From DAOPZC01 sp035353175 (GTDB lineage Bacteria; Verrucomicrobiota; Kiritimatiellia; RFP12; UBA1067), in NCBI GenBank assembly GCA_035353175.1, contig DAOPZC010000065.1:1-25230 (forward strand): 25,230 nt of DNA, written 5' to 3'. A model generated the notes under the pieces. It was not told the DNA's origin. It was given only the letters and a program-made list of their open reading frames with translations, and did not search any database. A program made the position numbers and the translations under genes. Of the stretch, positions 7,842 through 14,599 are shown one piece after another. Each line of letters starts with the position of its first letter. Position 1 is the first letter of the stretch.

Positions 7842-8734
7842 GCGACACCATGGCCAGCCTGAGGAGGAAGATCGGCAGCTCCGAAGATCTTCAGTCCGTT
7901 GTCCGCACCATGAAGGCCATGGCCGCTTTGAACATCGGACAGTACGATCAATCGGTGAAGGCTTTGGCCAACTATTACCGAACAGTGGAGTTGGGGCTGC
8001 GCGTGTGTTTTCGGGGGCGTCCCTCTGCCTCATCGACGCAAGAGGGGCCCGATGCCGTCGGCGCGAGGGCTCTCGTCGCCGTCGTGTTCGGCTCGGACCA
8101 GGGGCTGGTCGGTCAGTTCAACGACGAAGTGGCCGATTATGCGGTCAAGGCGCTTGCGGGCTCACTGGGCAAGCCGCAGGTCTGGGCTGTCGGCGAACGC
8201 GTGCATGCGCGTCTGACAGACATGGGCGTGCCGCCGGCCGGGCTCTTCGGCGTGCCGGTCTCGATCAAGGCCATCACTCCGCTCATCGGACAGATCCTCA
8301 TGGCGGGTGTGACGCGCGAGAGCCGGGACGACGCCTTCGAACTGCACCTCTTCTACAACCGGCCTACGTCGCTGGCCCTTTATGCGCCGGTCAGCCAGCG
8401 GCTGTTGCCGTTGGACGATGCGTGGCTCAATGGGCTGTCCGGTCTTTCTTGGCCGACGAAAAACCTCTCCGAGGTCGTGGGGGACAACCCGGCGACACCG
8501 CGGGCCTTCATCCGCGAATATCTGTTCGTCTCGCTTTTCCGGGCGTGCGCGGAGTCCCTCGCGAGCGAGAACGCGAGCCGGCTGGCAGCGATGGAACGCG
8601 CGGACAAAAACATCGGCGAAATTCTGGATTCTCTTCGGAGCGCGTTCCACGGCCTGCGCCAGAGCGGCATCGACGAGGAGCTCTTCGATGTGATTTCAGG
8701 TTTCGAGGCGCTGTCCACGCCGCCGTGCCGCTGA
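7838..8734 (+). CDS. atpG: N-type ATPase F1 gamma subunit
   Basis: Central rotor shaft, 298 residues. The N-terminal coiled-coil helix begins SLRRKIGSSEDLQSVVRTMKAMAA, of which TMKAMAA is the family hallmark; a Rossmann-like middle follows (VAVVFGSDQGLVGQFN); the C-terminal helix is marked by ESLASENASRLAAMERA. The start was set at the ATGA overlap with atpA, although the frame is open further upstream. It is the last gene of the operon; a strong hairpin begins 2 nt after the stop. Confidence 0.95.
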   Translation: MSDTMASLRRKIGSSEDLQSVVRTMKAMAALNIGQYDQSVKALANYYRTVELGLRVCFRGRPSASSTQEGPDAVGARALVAVVFGSDQGLVGQFNDEVADYAVKALAGSLGKPQVWAVGERVHARLTDMGVPPAGLFGVPVSIKAITPLIGQILMAGVTRESRDDAFELHLFYNRPTSLALYAPVSQRLLPLDDAWLNGLSGLSWPTKNLSEVVGDNPATPRAFIREYLFVSLFRACAESLASENASRLAAMERADKNIGEILDSLRSAFHGLRQSGIDEELFDVISGFEALSTPPCR

Positions 8735-8736
8735 CG

Positions 8737-8766
8737 TCGGTCCGCGCGTCCGGACGCGTGGACCGA
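8737..8766 (+). terminator. Strong hairpin at the end of the atp operon
   Basis: Arms 8737-8749 and 8754-8766 pair over 13 bp (one G-U) around a CCGG loop, starting just after the atpG stop. No T-run follows, so it is either a weak or factor-assisted terminator or an RNA-stabilising 3' end. Confidence 0.55.
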
Positions 8767-8772
8767 ATCCGG

Positions 8773-8801
8773 TTGACGGGCGTTCGGGCCCCGTATACGC
8801 T
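8773..8801 (+). promoter_or_regulatory. Candidate promoter for crcB, possibly giving a leaderless mRNA
   Basis: TTGACG (8773-8778, 5 of 6) is followed after 17 nt by TACGCT (8796-8801, 3 of 6); an alternative -10, TATACG at 8794, has a 15-nt spacer. The predicted start would fall on or next to the crcB ATG at 8808. No Shine-Dalgarno sequence is visible before that ATG. Confidence 0.4.
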
Positions 8802-8807
8802 AAATCC

Positions 8808-9197
8808 ATGAAGACGGTCTTTCCCTTTCTCGTGGTCGGGGCCGGCGGTTTCGTCGGTTCGGTCATGCGGTATGCGCTCAGCCTGCTGGGCCAGCGGGCC
8901 TCGATCACCTTCCCGCACGGCACCCTTTGGTCAAACCTTTTGGGGTGTCTGGTGATCGGCGTGGTGACCGCCCTGGCGGCCAAGACCGAGGCGCTGTCGC
9001 CGACGATGCGCCTGCTGCTCGCGACGGGGCTCTGCGGCGGCTTCACGACCATGTCCACCTTCACTTACGAGCTGTTCAAGTTCGTGCAGGCTTCGGAGTA
9101 CCTTTACGCGTCCGGTTATTTTCTGCTGACGATGGCCGGTTGCGCGGCGGCCTTCTGTCTCGGAACGTTTGCGGTCACGCTCATTGCGAAAGGATAG
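8808..9197 (+). CDS. crcB: Fluoride channel CrcB/Fluc
   Basis: Small inner-membrane channel that works as a dual-topology dimer and exports fluoride. The 129 residues form four hydrophobic segments with the family motifs GGFVGSVMRY (13-22), GTLWSNLLGCLVIG with the pore asparagine N43, and GGFTTMSTFTYE (77-88). In most family members the last motif is GGFTTFSTF; here the first phenylalanine of the pair is Met-82 while F85 is kept. No ribosome site precedes the ATG. A DUF190 gene follows after 7 nt, a common partner of crcB. I see no fluoride riboswitch in the 73-nt space upstream. Confidence 0.95.
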   Translation: MKTVFPFLVVGAGGFVGSVMRYALSLLGQRASITFPHGTLWSNLLGCLVIGVVTALAAKTEALSPTMRLLLATGLCGGFTTMSTFTYELFKFVQASEYLYASGYFLLTMAGCAAAFCLGTFAVTLIAKG

Positions 9198-9204
9198 GTG
9201 AGCC

Positions 9205-9555
9205 ATGGAACTCGGAGGCGACGCCAAACTGCTGCGGATTTTCATCGGGGAGTCCGACAAGGTTCAACACAAGCCGCTTTACGAGGTGATCGTGCGTGAG
9301 GCCAAGGCGGCCGGCTTGGCAGGGGCCACCGTTTGGCGCGGCCTCATGTCTTACGGCGCCTCCAGCCGGATCAGGACCTCGAAGATCCTGGATCTTTCCG
9401 CCGACATGCCGGTCATCGTCGAGATCGCCGACGCGGAGGCCAAGATCAACGATTTTCTGCCGGTGCTGGACCGCCTGTTCGAGGAGTCCGACTCGGGCGG
9501 GCTTGTCACCATGGAGAAGGTCCAGATCATCCGCTACCGGTCAGCCCACCGGTAA
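9205..9555 (+). CDS. DUF190 (PII-like) protein
   Basis: A 116-residue cytoplasmic protein of the DUF190 family, which has a ferredoxin-like PII-type fold and is often encoded next to crcB. The N-terminus LLRIFIGESDKVQHKPLYE, then REAKAAGLAGATVWRGLMSYG and VIVEIADAEAKINDFLP, are typical. A role in fluoride tolerance or in sensing a ligand for the channel is inferred from the neighbourhood only. The spacer from crcB is 7 nt, so the two are surely co-transcribed; the ribosome site (GATAGGTGAG) overlaps the end of crcB. Confidence 0.88.
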   Translation: MELGGDAKLLRIFIGESDKVQHKPLYEVIVREAKAAGLAGATVWRGLMSYGASSRIRTSKILDLSADMPVIVEIADAEAKINDFLPVLDRLFEESDSGGLVTMEKVQIIRYRSAHR

Positions 9556-9575
9556 GACAATGGGCTGGAACCGAA

Positions 9576-9617
9576 GAACGAAGGCGGGCGCGAAAATCAC
9601 CGCGTCCGCCTTCGTTC
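9576..9617. terminator. Hairpin between convergent transcripts
   Basis: Arms 9576-9592 and 9601-9617 pair over 17 bp (one G-U) around an 8-nt loop, between the DUF190 gene (+) and the HEAT-repeat gene (-). The position suits a bidirectional terminator. Neither strand shows a clear T-run after it. Confidence 0.65.
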
Positions 9618-9635
9618 CGAAGCGGGTGACTGTGC

Positions 9636-11648
9636 TTATGGCGCGATGTCCGCGAACAGCTTCAGGTCGAGCACATGGATGGCGAAGTTGGCGCTGTTTT
9701 TGAGTACGTTGAGACGAACAAAGCGGGCTTTCGTCTCGGGAAAGGAGAAGCTCAGGCCCTCCGCTGTCGCGGGCTTCGGCGCATCCGCGTTGCCCGCCAT
9801 CTGCCGCCAGTTGTTCCCGTCCTCGGAGAGTTCCAGCGTGAAGGTGTAGGTGCGGCCGTCCTGATGGTAGAAGGTCACGTGCGCGCCGGTGACGGACTGC
9901 ACGCCGCCGAGGTCGATCTGCGCCTGGGCCGGCCATTTTCCGGCGTGCCACGCCTTTTCGAGCGTGCCGTCCACCAGATTCGCCGGCACGTTGTTGCCTT
10001 CGGTCGGGACGTTGGCCGTGACCGCTTTGCCGAGCGCGACGTTGATCCGTTCTCTGAAGAGATCGTCGATGGCCTTCTTGTTCTCCTCGCTGCCCGGCAG
10101 GCTTCGGACGGTCCGCCACACCGGCAGCAGCGCTTTCTTGTCGACCTGCTGGGCATTGAACATTTTGGCTACGCCGCGGACGGCGAGCGTCTGGCGCTTC
10201 ACGTCCGGCGCAGTCACCGCCAAACGCATGAGCGCCGGCAACGCGGCGGCGTCGGCCCATGCGGCTAACGCGCGTACGGCGGACACCGAAATCTCGGCGT
10301 TGGCCGAAGTGGCCGCGGCTTCGGCGGCCTTCAGCAGCGCGTCGCCGCCCACGCGGGCGGCGGTCTCCAGCGCGACCGGCTTTTGTGCGTCCGGCAGCGA
10401 CGCGAGCATTTTTGCCAGGACGGCGGCATAGGTGCCGGTCGCGTCGCGCCGGGCGGCGGCGGCCAGCGTGGTCTGCGCTTCCGGCGTGACGCGGCCTGCG
10501 GTCGCGAGCGTTTTCGCGACCAAGATCTCGGCATGTTCGCGGGTCGCGATTTCGCGCAGCAGGCGGTAACCGGCGATGACCGCCTCCTCGTCTTTCGCAT
10601 CGAGGGCGGCGAGGCCGATGGCCGCGGCTTCGGCGAGGCGCCGCTCTTTGATGACTTCCAGCGCGACTTTCTTGCCGGCGTCGCTGAAGGTGTCGTAGGG
10701 CTTGGTCAGGGCGCTCTTGATCAGCGATGTTTTGAGCTGGCGCACGCCGTCGCGGGCCAGGGTTTGGCGAGCGGGCGGCAAGTCTTTCAGCAACGCGGGA
10801 ATCTGCGACGCGAACGCTGCGGGGTCCAGCCGGATCAGCGCGCGCTGTGCGGCGGCGGCCGCCGCGTCGTCGGGGTCCGCGAGGCAGGCGGCCACGGCGT
10901 CGCAGGCGCGCGCGTCGCCGCGCTCGCCCAGCATGTCGAGCAGCATGGTCTTGCGCGCGGGATCCGCGACTTGTGGAAGTTTGGCGGCCCACAGGGAGGT
11001 TTCCTTTTTGCCGCCCGCGTTGCGGGCCCAGGCGAGCGCGACTCCCGCCAGCGCGGCATCGGCCCCGTCGAAGACCTGGAGCAGGCGTGGGGTGAGCTCC
11101 TTCGCGGGCAGCGCGGCGAGCTCCGCGTTCAGCGCGGCGCAGGGCGTCGGTTTGACGGGTGCGGCCTTGGAACTGCGGTCGTCGGTGACTGCCTGCACGG
11201 CCATGGCTGCGAGCGCGGCCACGCCGGGCTTGCCCGACTTCTCGAACGCCTTGAGCGCGTCGGCCTGTTGGGGCAGGCCGCACCAGCGCAGCTGGTTGAG
11301 AAAGACGCAGGCGACGTCGGCCGCGTCGGCGCGCTGGGCCGCCGCGAGCAGCGCGTCGGCGTAGGCCTTGCGCGCTTGGGCGCCCGCGGGCTGCATCACG
11401 TACTGCGTGAGCGCGGCGATGCGGGTGCTGGCCACGGGGTCGGAGGCGCCGTCGGTCTTGATTTCGGCGAAGAGTTTTTCCAGCGCGGGCGCGCCCTGTT
11501 TGAGCGTGTCGGCCAGGGAGGCGTCGGTGATGGCGGCAAGGGCCTCCTTGTTTTTGTCGGCCCACTGGGCGGCGGTCTCCTGGGCGGAGGCGGTCGCGGC
11601 GAGCAGGAAGGTCAGGAGGCAGGTGAAGAGAGGTGTTGCGTGTCGCAT
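9636..11648 (-). CDS. Secreted HEAT-repeat protein with C-terminal F5/8-type-C (discoidin-like) domain
   Basis: A 670-residue protein. A clear signal peptide (residues 1-22, cleavage after ATASA) is followed by a long Ala-rich helical solenoid (about 25-530) of HEAT/armadillo type, with repeats such as LPALMRLAVTAPDVKRQTLAVRGVAK-like units. The C-terminal ~135 residues look like an F5/8-type-C galactose-binding-like domain (NVALGKAVTANVP, LVDGTLEKAWHAGKWPAQ, ARFVRLNVLKNSANFA). Such domains bind sugars or surfaces. No catalytic domain is seen. GAGGAC 7 nt before the ATG at 11648 fixes the start; the frame is open further upstream but overlaps the oxidoreductase. It lies 38 nt after that gene and is probably co-transcribed. 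Similar protein pairs are common in PVC bacteria. Function is unknown; a periplasmic glycan-related role is inferred. Confidence 0.85.
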   Translation of the reverse strand: MRHATPLFTCLLTFLLAATASAQETAAQWADKNKEALAAITDASLADTLKQGAPALEKLFAEIKTDGASDPVASTRIAALTQYVMQPAGAQARKAYADALLAAAQRADAADVACVFLNQLRWCGLPQQADALKAFEKSGKPGVAALAAMAVQAVTDDRSSKAAPVKPTPCAALNAELAALPAKELTPRLLQVFDGADAALAGVALAWARNAGGKKETSLWAAKLPQVADPARKTMLLDMLGERGDARACDAVAACLADPDDAAAAAAQRALIRLDPAAFASQIPALLKDLPPARQTLARDGVRQLKTSLIKSALTKPYDTFSDAGKKVALEVIKERRLAEAAAIGLAALDAKDEEAVIAGYRLLREIATREHAEILVAKTLATAGRVTPEAQTTLAAAARRDATGTYAAVLAKMLASLPDAQKPVALETAARVGGDALLKAAEAAATSANAEISVSAVRALAAWADAAALPALMRLAVTAPDVKRQTLAVRGVAKMFNAQQVDKKALLPVWRTVRSLPGSEENKKAIDDLFRERINVALGKAVTANVPTEGNNVPANLVDGTLEKAWHAGKWPAQAQIDLGGVQSVTGAHVTFYHQDGRTYTFTLELSEDGNNWRQMAGNADAPKPATAEGLSFSFPETKARFVRLNVLKNSANFAIHVLDLKLFADIAP

Positions 11649-11686
11649 GGGTTTTGTCCTCGAATGATGTTCGCGGGTTGGGGCGT

Positions 11687-12961
11687 TCACATGACCCACG
11701 GCGCGCGCATCTGCTGATAGATGAACTTGTCGGCCGCGGGGTCGTTGACGGCGCAGAGCTTTTCGGGGTCGAAGCGGAAGCCGCGGCCCAGGCGCATGGC
11801 GATGATGCCGAGGTTGACGATCGTGGCCGAGCGGAAGCCGTTCTGCTCGTTGAGCGCGAATGTGCGGCGCAGCTTGACGGATTCCACGAAATCGGTCTGC
11901 TGGGGCGCCGGCTCGGGCAGTTCCGCGATGATGTTTTCCAGATCGGGGATGTCGGACTTCAGCTTGGGCCAGACTTTGCCTTTGGGCCCTTCGAGGAAAG
12001 GCGCGCCCTGGAGCGAGTCGTTGCCGTCGAGGACGATCTGGCAGCCGTCGGCATAGGTGTAGGTGATGCGGCGGAAGGAGCCGACCGCGTCGGGGTGCTG
12101 GGGCGGGCAGTCGATCTCGACTTTGACGGGGCTGGTCTCGTCCTTCTCCAGCAGGTACTGGACGGGGTCGAGGTAGTGCTGGCCCATGTCGCCGAGGCCG
12201 CCGCCGTCGTAGTCCCAGTAGCCGCGGAAGGTGCCGTGGGTCCGGTGGGGGTGGTAAGGTTTGTAGGGCGCTGGGCCGAGCCAGAGATCGTAATCGAAGG
12301 TTTCGGGGACCGGCTCGGGCTTGAGGTTGGTCATGCCGCTCCAGCCGAACTTCAGGGAGAAGCCGGTGACGCTGCCGACCACGGCCTTGACGGGCCATCC
12401 GAGGAGGCGGTTTTCCATGATCTTCTTGAGGGGCTTGACCTCGGTGCCGAAGCCGTAGAAACCGCTCTGGAAGCGGAACCAGGTGTTCAGGCGGAAGATG
12501 CGGCCGTTGGCCTTGACGGCCTCCATGACGCGGCGGCCCTCGCCGATGGTGCGGGTCATGGGCTTCTCGCACCAGATGTCCTTGCCGGCCTGGGCGGCCA
12601 TGACGGACATGAGTCCATGCCAGTGAGGGGGCGTGCAGAGGTGGACGATGTCGACGTCCGGACGGGCCAGGATCTCGCGGAAGTCTTTGCAGGTGAAGAT
12701 CTTCCCGTAGCCGTTCTTTTCGGCCTGGACGATGCCCTCCTGAACCCGCTTGGCGTCGGGGTCGCAGAGCGCGACCAGGCGGGTCGTCTTGTTGCCGAGA
12801 TGGTTGCCCGAGCGGGCGATCCCGCCGAATCCGATCAGGGCGCGTGTCAATTGGTTGCTGGGCGCGGTTTCCGCCCGCAAGACATGGGCCGGCACGATCG
12901 TAAATGCTGCCAAAGCCCCCGCCTTCTTTAGGAAGTCTCTTCTTTTCATTGGCACAGTCAT
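11687..12961 (-). CDS. Gfo/Idh/MocA-family oxidoreductase with Tat signal
   Basis: A 424-residue NAD(P)-dependent sugar or polyol oxidoreductase family member. The twin-arginine signal KRRDFLKKAG with a following hydrophobic stretch (5-26) predicts export with bound cofactor. The Rossmann motif is GFGGIA (44-49), the family signature lysine is in CEKPM (131-135), and GDMGQHYLD (257-265) carries the active-site histidine. The C-terminal region LGRGFRFDPEK is typical of the exported family members abundant in planctomycetes and verrucomicrobia. I chose ATG 12961 because GGAGAGG precedes it; MKRRDF at 12949 is the alternative. Substrate is unknown. The neighbouring HEAT/discoidin protein suggests a shared carbohydrate role. 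Confidence 0.92.
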   Translation of the reverse strand: MTVPMKRRDFLKKAGALAAFTIVPAHVLRAETAPSNQLTRALIGFGGIARSGNHLGNKTTRLVALCDPDAKRVQEGIVQAEKNGYGKIFTCKDFREILARPDVDIVHLCTPPHWHGLMSVMAAQAGKDIWCEKPMTRTIGEGRRVMEAVKANGRIFRLNTWFRFQSGFYGFGTEVKPLKKIMENRLLGWPVKAVVGSVTGFSLKFGWSGMTNLKPEPVPETFDYDLWLGPAPYKPYHPHRTHGTFRGYWDYDGGGLGDMGQHYLDPVQYLLEKDETSPVKVEIDCPPQHPDAVGSFRRITYTYADGCQIVLDGNDSLQGAPFLEGPKGKVWPKLKSDIPDLENIIAELPEPAPQQTDFVESVKLRRTFALNEQNGFRSATIVNLGIIAMRLGRGFRFDPEKLCAVNDPAADKFIYQQMRAPWVM

Positions 12962-13013
12962 GGTCCTCTCCAGGTTATTTGAGATCGGTTGCATTCCCCT
13001 GCTACTGTGTGAA

Positions 13014-13057
13014 ACAATAACGTTTCCGAAAACGGCGTTCAAGCGGAAACGGAAAAC
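13014..13057 (-). promoter_or_regulatory. Candidate promoter with operator-like palindrome for the oxidoreductase unit
   Basis: On the minus strand TTGAAC (13042-13037) and TATTGT (13019-13014) are 17 nt apart, each 4 of 6 consensus. The spacer holds a near-palindrome CGTTTTCGGAAACG (13034-13021, 12 of 14 symmetric), the usual place of a LacI-type operator. A related GTTTTCCGTTTCCGC lies just upstream (13057-13043). No regulator gene is in the window. Confidence 0.45.
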
Positions 13058-13210
13058 CCGTCCTTGGCAGACGCCGGGGAAACCGGTATTATTGCAATTT
13101 GTTTTATCTGGAGAAAGATGGACTTTTTGGCGGGTGTGGTCAATCAGACCGTGTCCATTTGCCGCCCTTGGAGGCACGTTCTGCGCGGGGAGAAACCCGG
13201 GTTTTGGCCA

Positions 13211-13239
13211 TTGACAGCTTTTGCCATATAAAGTACTAT
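13211..13239 (+). promoter_or_regulatory. Strong sigma-70 promoter of the nusA operon
   Basis: Perfect -35 TTGACA (13211-13216), 17-nt spacer, -10 TACTAT (13234-13239, 5 of 6). The predicted start is near 13246, leaving a leader of about 80 nt before nusA. The surrounding stretch is clearly more AT-rich than the genes. Confidence 0.85.
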
Positions 13240-13261
13240 GAGCTAACTTTTTTTATGAAAT

Positions 13262-13292
13262 AAAAAGGGTGGGGGGTTCCCCGCTCTTTTTT
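13262..13292 (+). terminator. Terminator-like hairpin in the nusA leader (possible attenuator)
   Basis: Arms 13262-13274 and 13279-13291 pair over 13 bp (two G-U) around GGTT, with a GC-rich top (GGGG/CCCC) and an A/T base; the descending arm ends in six T (13287-13292). It lies wholly between the promoter and the nusA start, so all transcripts from 13211 must pass it. A second fold, 13274-13280 with 13299-13305 (GGGTTCC/GGAACCC), is exclusive with it but forms only after read-through. Confidence 0.6.
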
Positions 13293-13326
13293 GTTGGTGG
13301 AACCCTGAAGCAGAAGGCGGTGCGAG

Positions 13327-14589
13327 ATGAACAACGAATTGCTGTCGATTATCAGTTATCTGGAGCGTGATCGCGGAGTCAACCGGGAGATCATCATCCA
13401 GGCGATCGAGTCGGCAATTCAGCAAGCCGCCCGCAAAAGCTTGGAAGTTTCGAACGACCTGCGCGTGGAGATCGACCGTAAGACGTTGGCCATCAAGGCG
13501 TTCGACACGGTCGTGGTGTCTGACGAAGACACAGGTGTCGGGTTTCTGTCGCTGCGGAAAGCCAAGACGATCAAACCGGATGTGAAGCCGGGCGATACGC
13601 TGGATGTCGAGATCCCGCCGGCGAACCTGGGGCGTATCGCGGCCTCGACCGCCCGGCAGATGATTCTGCAGAAAATCCGTGAGGCCGAGCGCAAGAATGT
13701 TTACGACGAGTACAAGGACCGCATCGGCGACATCGTGAGCGGCACGATCCGGCAGATCGCGCACCGCGACCTGATCGTTGAACTCGGCAAGACCGAGGCG
13801 ATCCTGCCGGCCAAGGAGCGCATTCCGACCGAGGAATACAACGTGGGGGACCGCATCCGCGCTTACGTCTACCGCGTGCAGGCCGCCGCCAACGGGCCGG
13901 CCGTAGTGCTCTCCCGCGCCTGCCCCGAGTTCGTCAAAACGCTTTTCCGCCTGGAGGTTTCGGAGATCGCCGACGGCATCGTCGAGGTGATGGGCGTGGC
14001 GCGCGATCCGGGCTTCCGCTCCAAGATCGCGGTCAAGACCCTCGACGAGAAGGTCGATCCGGTTGGTGCGTGCGTGGGCTTGCGCGGCGTGCGTGTCCGC
14101 AACATCGTGCGCGAACTGAACGGCGAGAAGATCGATATCGTGCGGTGGAGCGACGACATCAAACAGTATGTGACGCAGGCGCTGGCGCCCGCGCGGCTTG
14201 AGGGCGTCATGATCGACCCGAACGAGGCGCGGACGGTCCACGTGACGGTGGCGCCGGACCAGCTGTCTTTGGCGATCGGCAAGCGCGGGCAGAACGTGCG
14301 GCTCTCGTCCAAGCTCACGGGGTGGCGCGTGGACATCCAGAAGAGCGGCGAAGAGGTTTCGTTCGAGGAGAAGCGCGAGACGGCGATCGAGGAGTTGGCG
14401 GAAGTGCTGGACATCAGCGAGGCGACCGCTTCCACGCTGGTCGCGAATGGCTTCCTGACGACGGACGGTATCATCGAGGCGGAGATTCCCTATCTGCAGG
14501 AAGTGACGGGGCTCGACGAAGAGACCGTGCGGAAAATCTGGGTGGCGGCCCAGGCGGCGAGCGGCGTGACGGAAGAAGCGGGAGAGTAA
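13327..14589 (+). CDS. nusA: Transcription termination/antitermination factor NusA
   Basis: RNA-polymerase-binding elongation factor that promotes pausing and hairpin termination and takes part in rRNA antitermination. 420 residues: N-terminal polymerase-binding domain (1 to ~125), S1 domain (~130-200), KH1 (~225-280), KH2 (~290-345, with IGKRGQNVRLSSKLTGW) and a helix-hairpin-helix C-terminal region (DISEATASTLVANG). The linker LSRACPEFVKTLFRLEV is the classical NusA signature. It has the core domains without the full pair of acidic C-terminal repeats of E. coli. AAGGCGG at 13314-13320 is the likely ribosome site. It heads a nusA-infB-rbfA-truB-ribF operon; rimP, often upstream, is absent. 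Confidence 0.97.
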   Translation: MNNELLSIISYLERDRGVNREIIIQAIESAIQQAARKSLEVSNDLRVEIDRKTLAIKAFDTVVVSDEDTGVGFLSLRKAKTIKPDVKPGDTLDVEIPPANLGRIAASTARQMILQKIREAERKNVYDEYKDRIGDIVSGTIRQIAHRDLIVELGKTEAILPAKERIPTEEYNVGDRIRAYVYRVQAAANGPAVVLSRACPEFVKTLFRLEVSEIADGIVEVMGVARDPGFRSKIAVKTLDEKVDPVGACVGLRGVRVRNIVRELNGEKIDIVRWSDDIKQYVTQALAPARLEGVMIDPNEARTVHVTVAPDQLSLAIGKRGQNVRLSSKLTGWRVDIQKSGEEVSFEEKRETAIEELAEVLDISEATASTLVANGFLTTDGIIEAEIPYLQEVTGLDEETVRKIWVAAQAASGVTEEAGE

Positions 14590-14599
14590 GAGAAGTACT

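Noticed and set aside
8735..8807. Fluoride riboswitch upstream of crcB
   Set aside because: The 73-nt space is filled by a simple palindromic hairpin and a promoter-like pair; the conserved pseudoknot layout is not seen.
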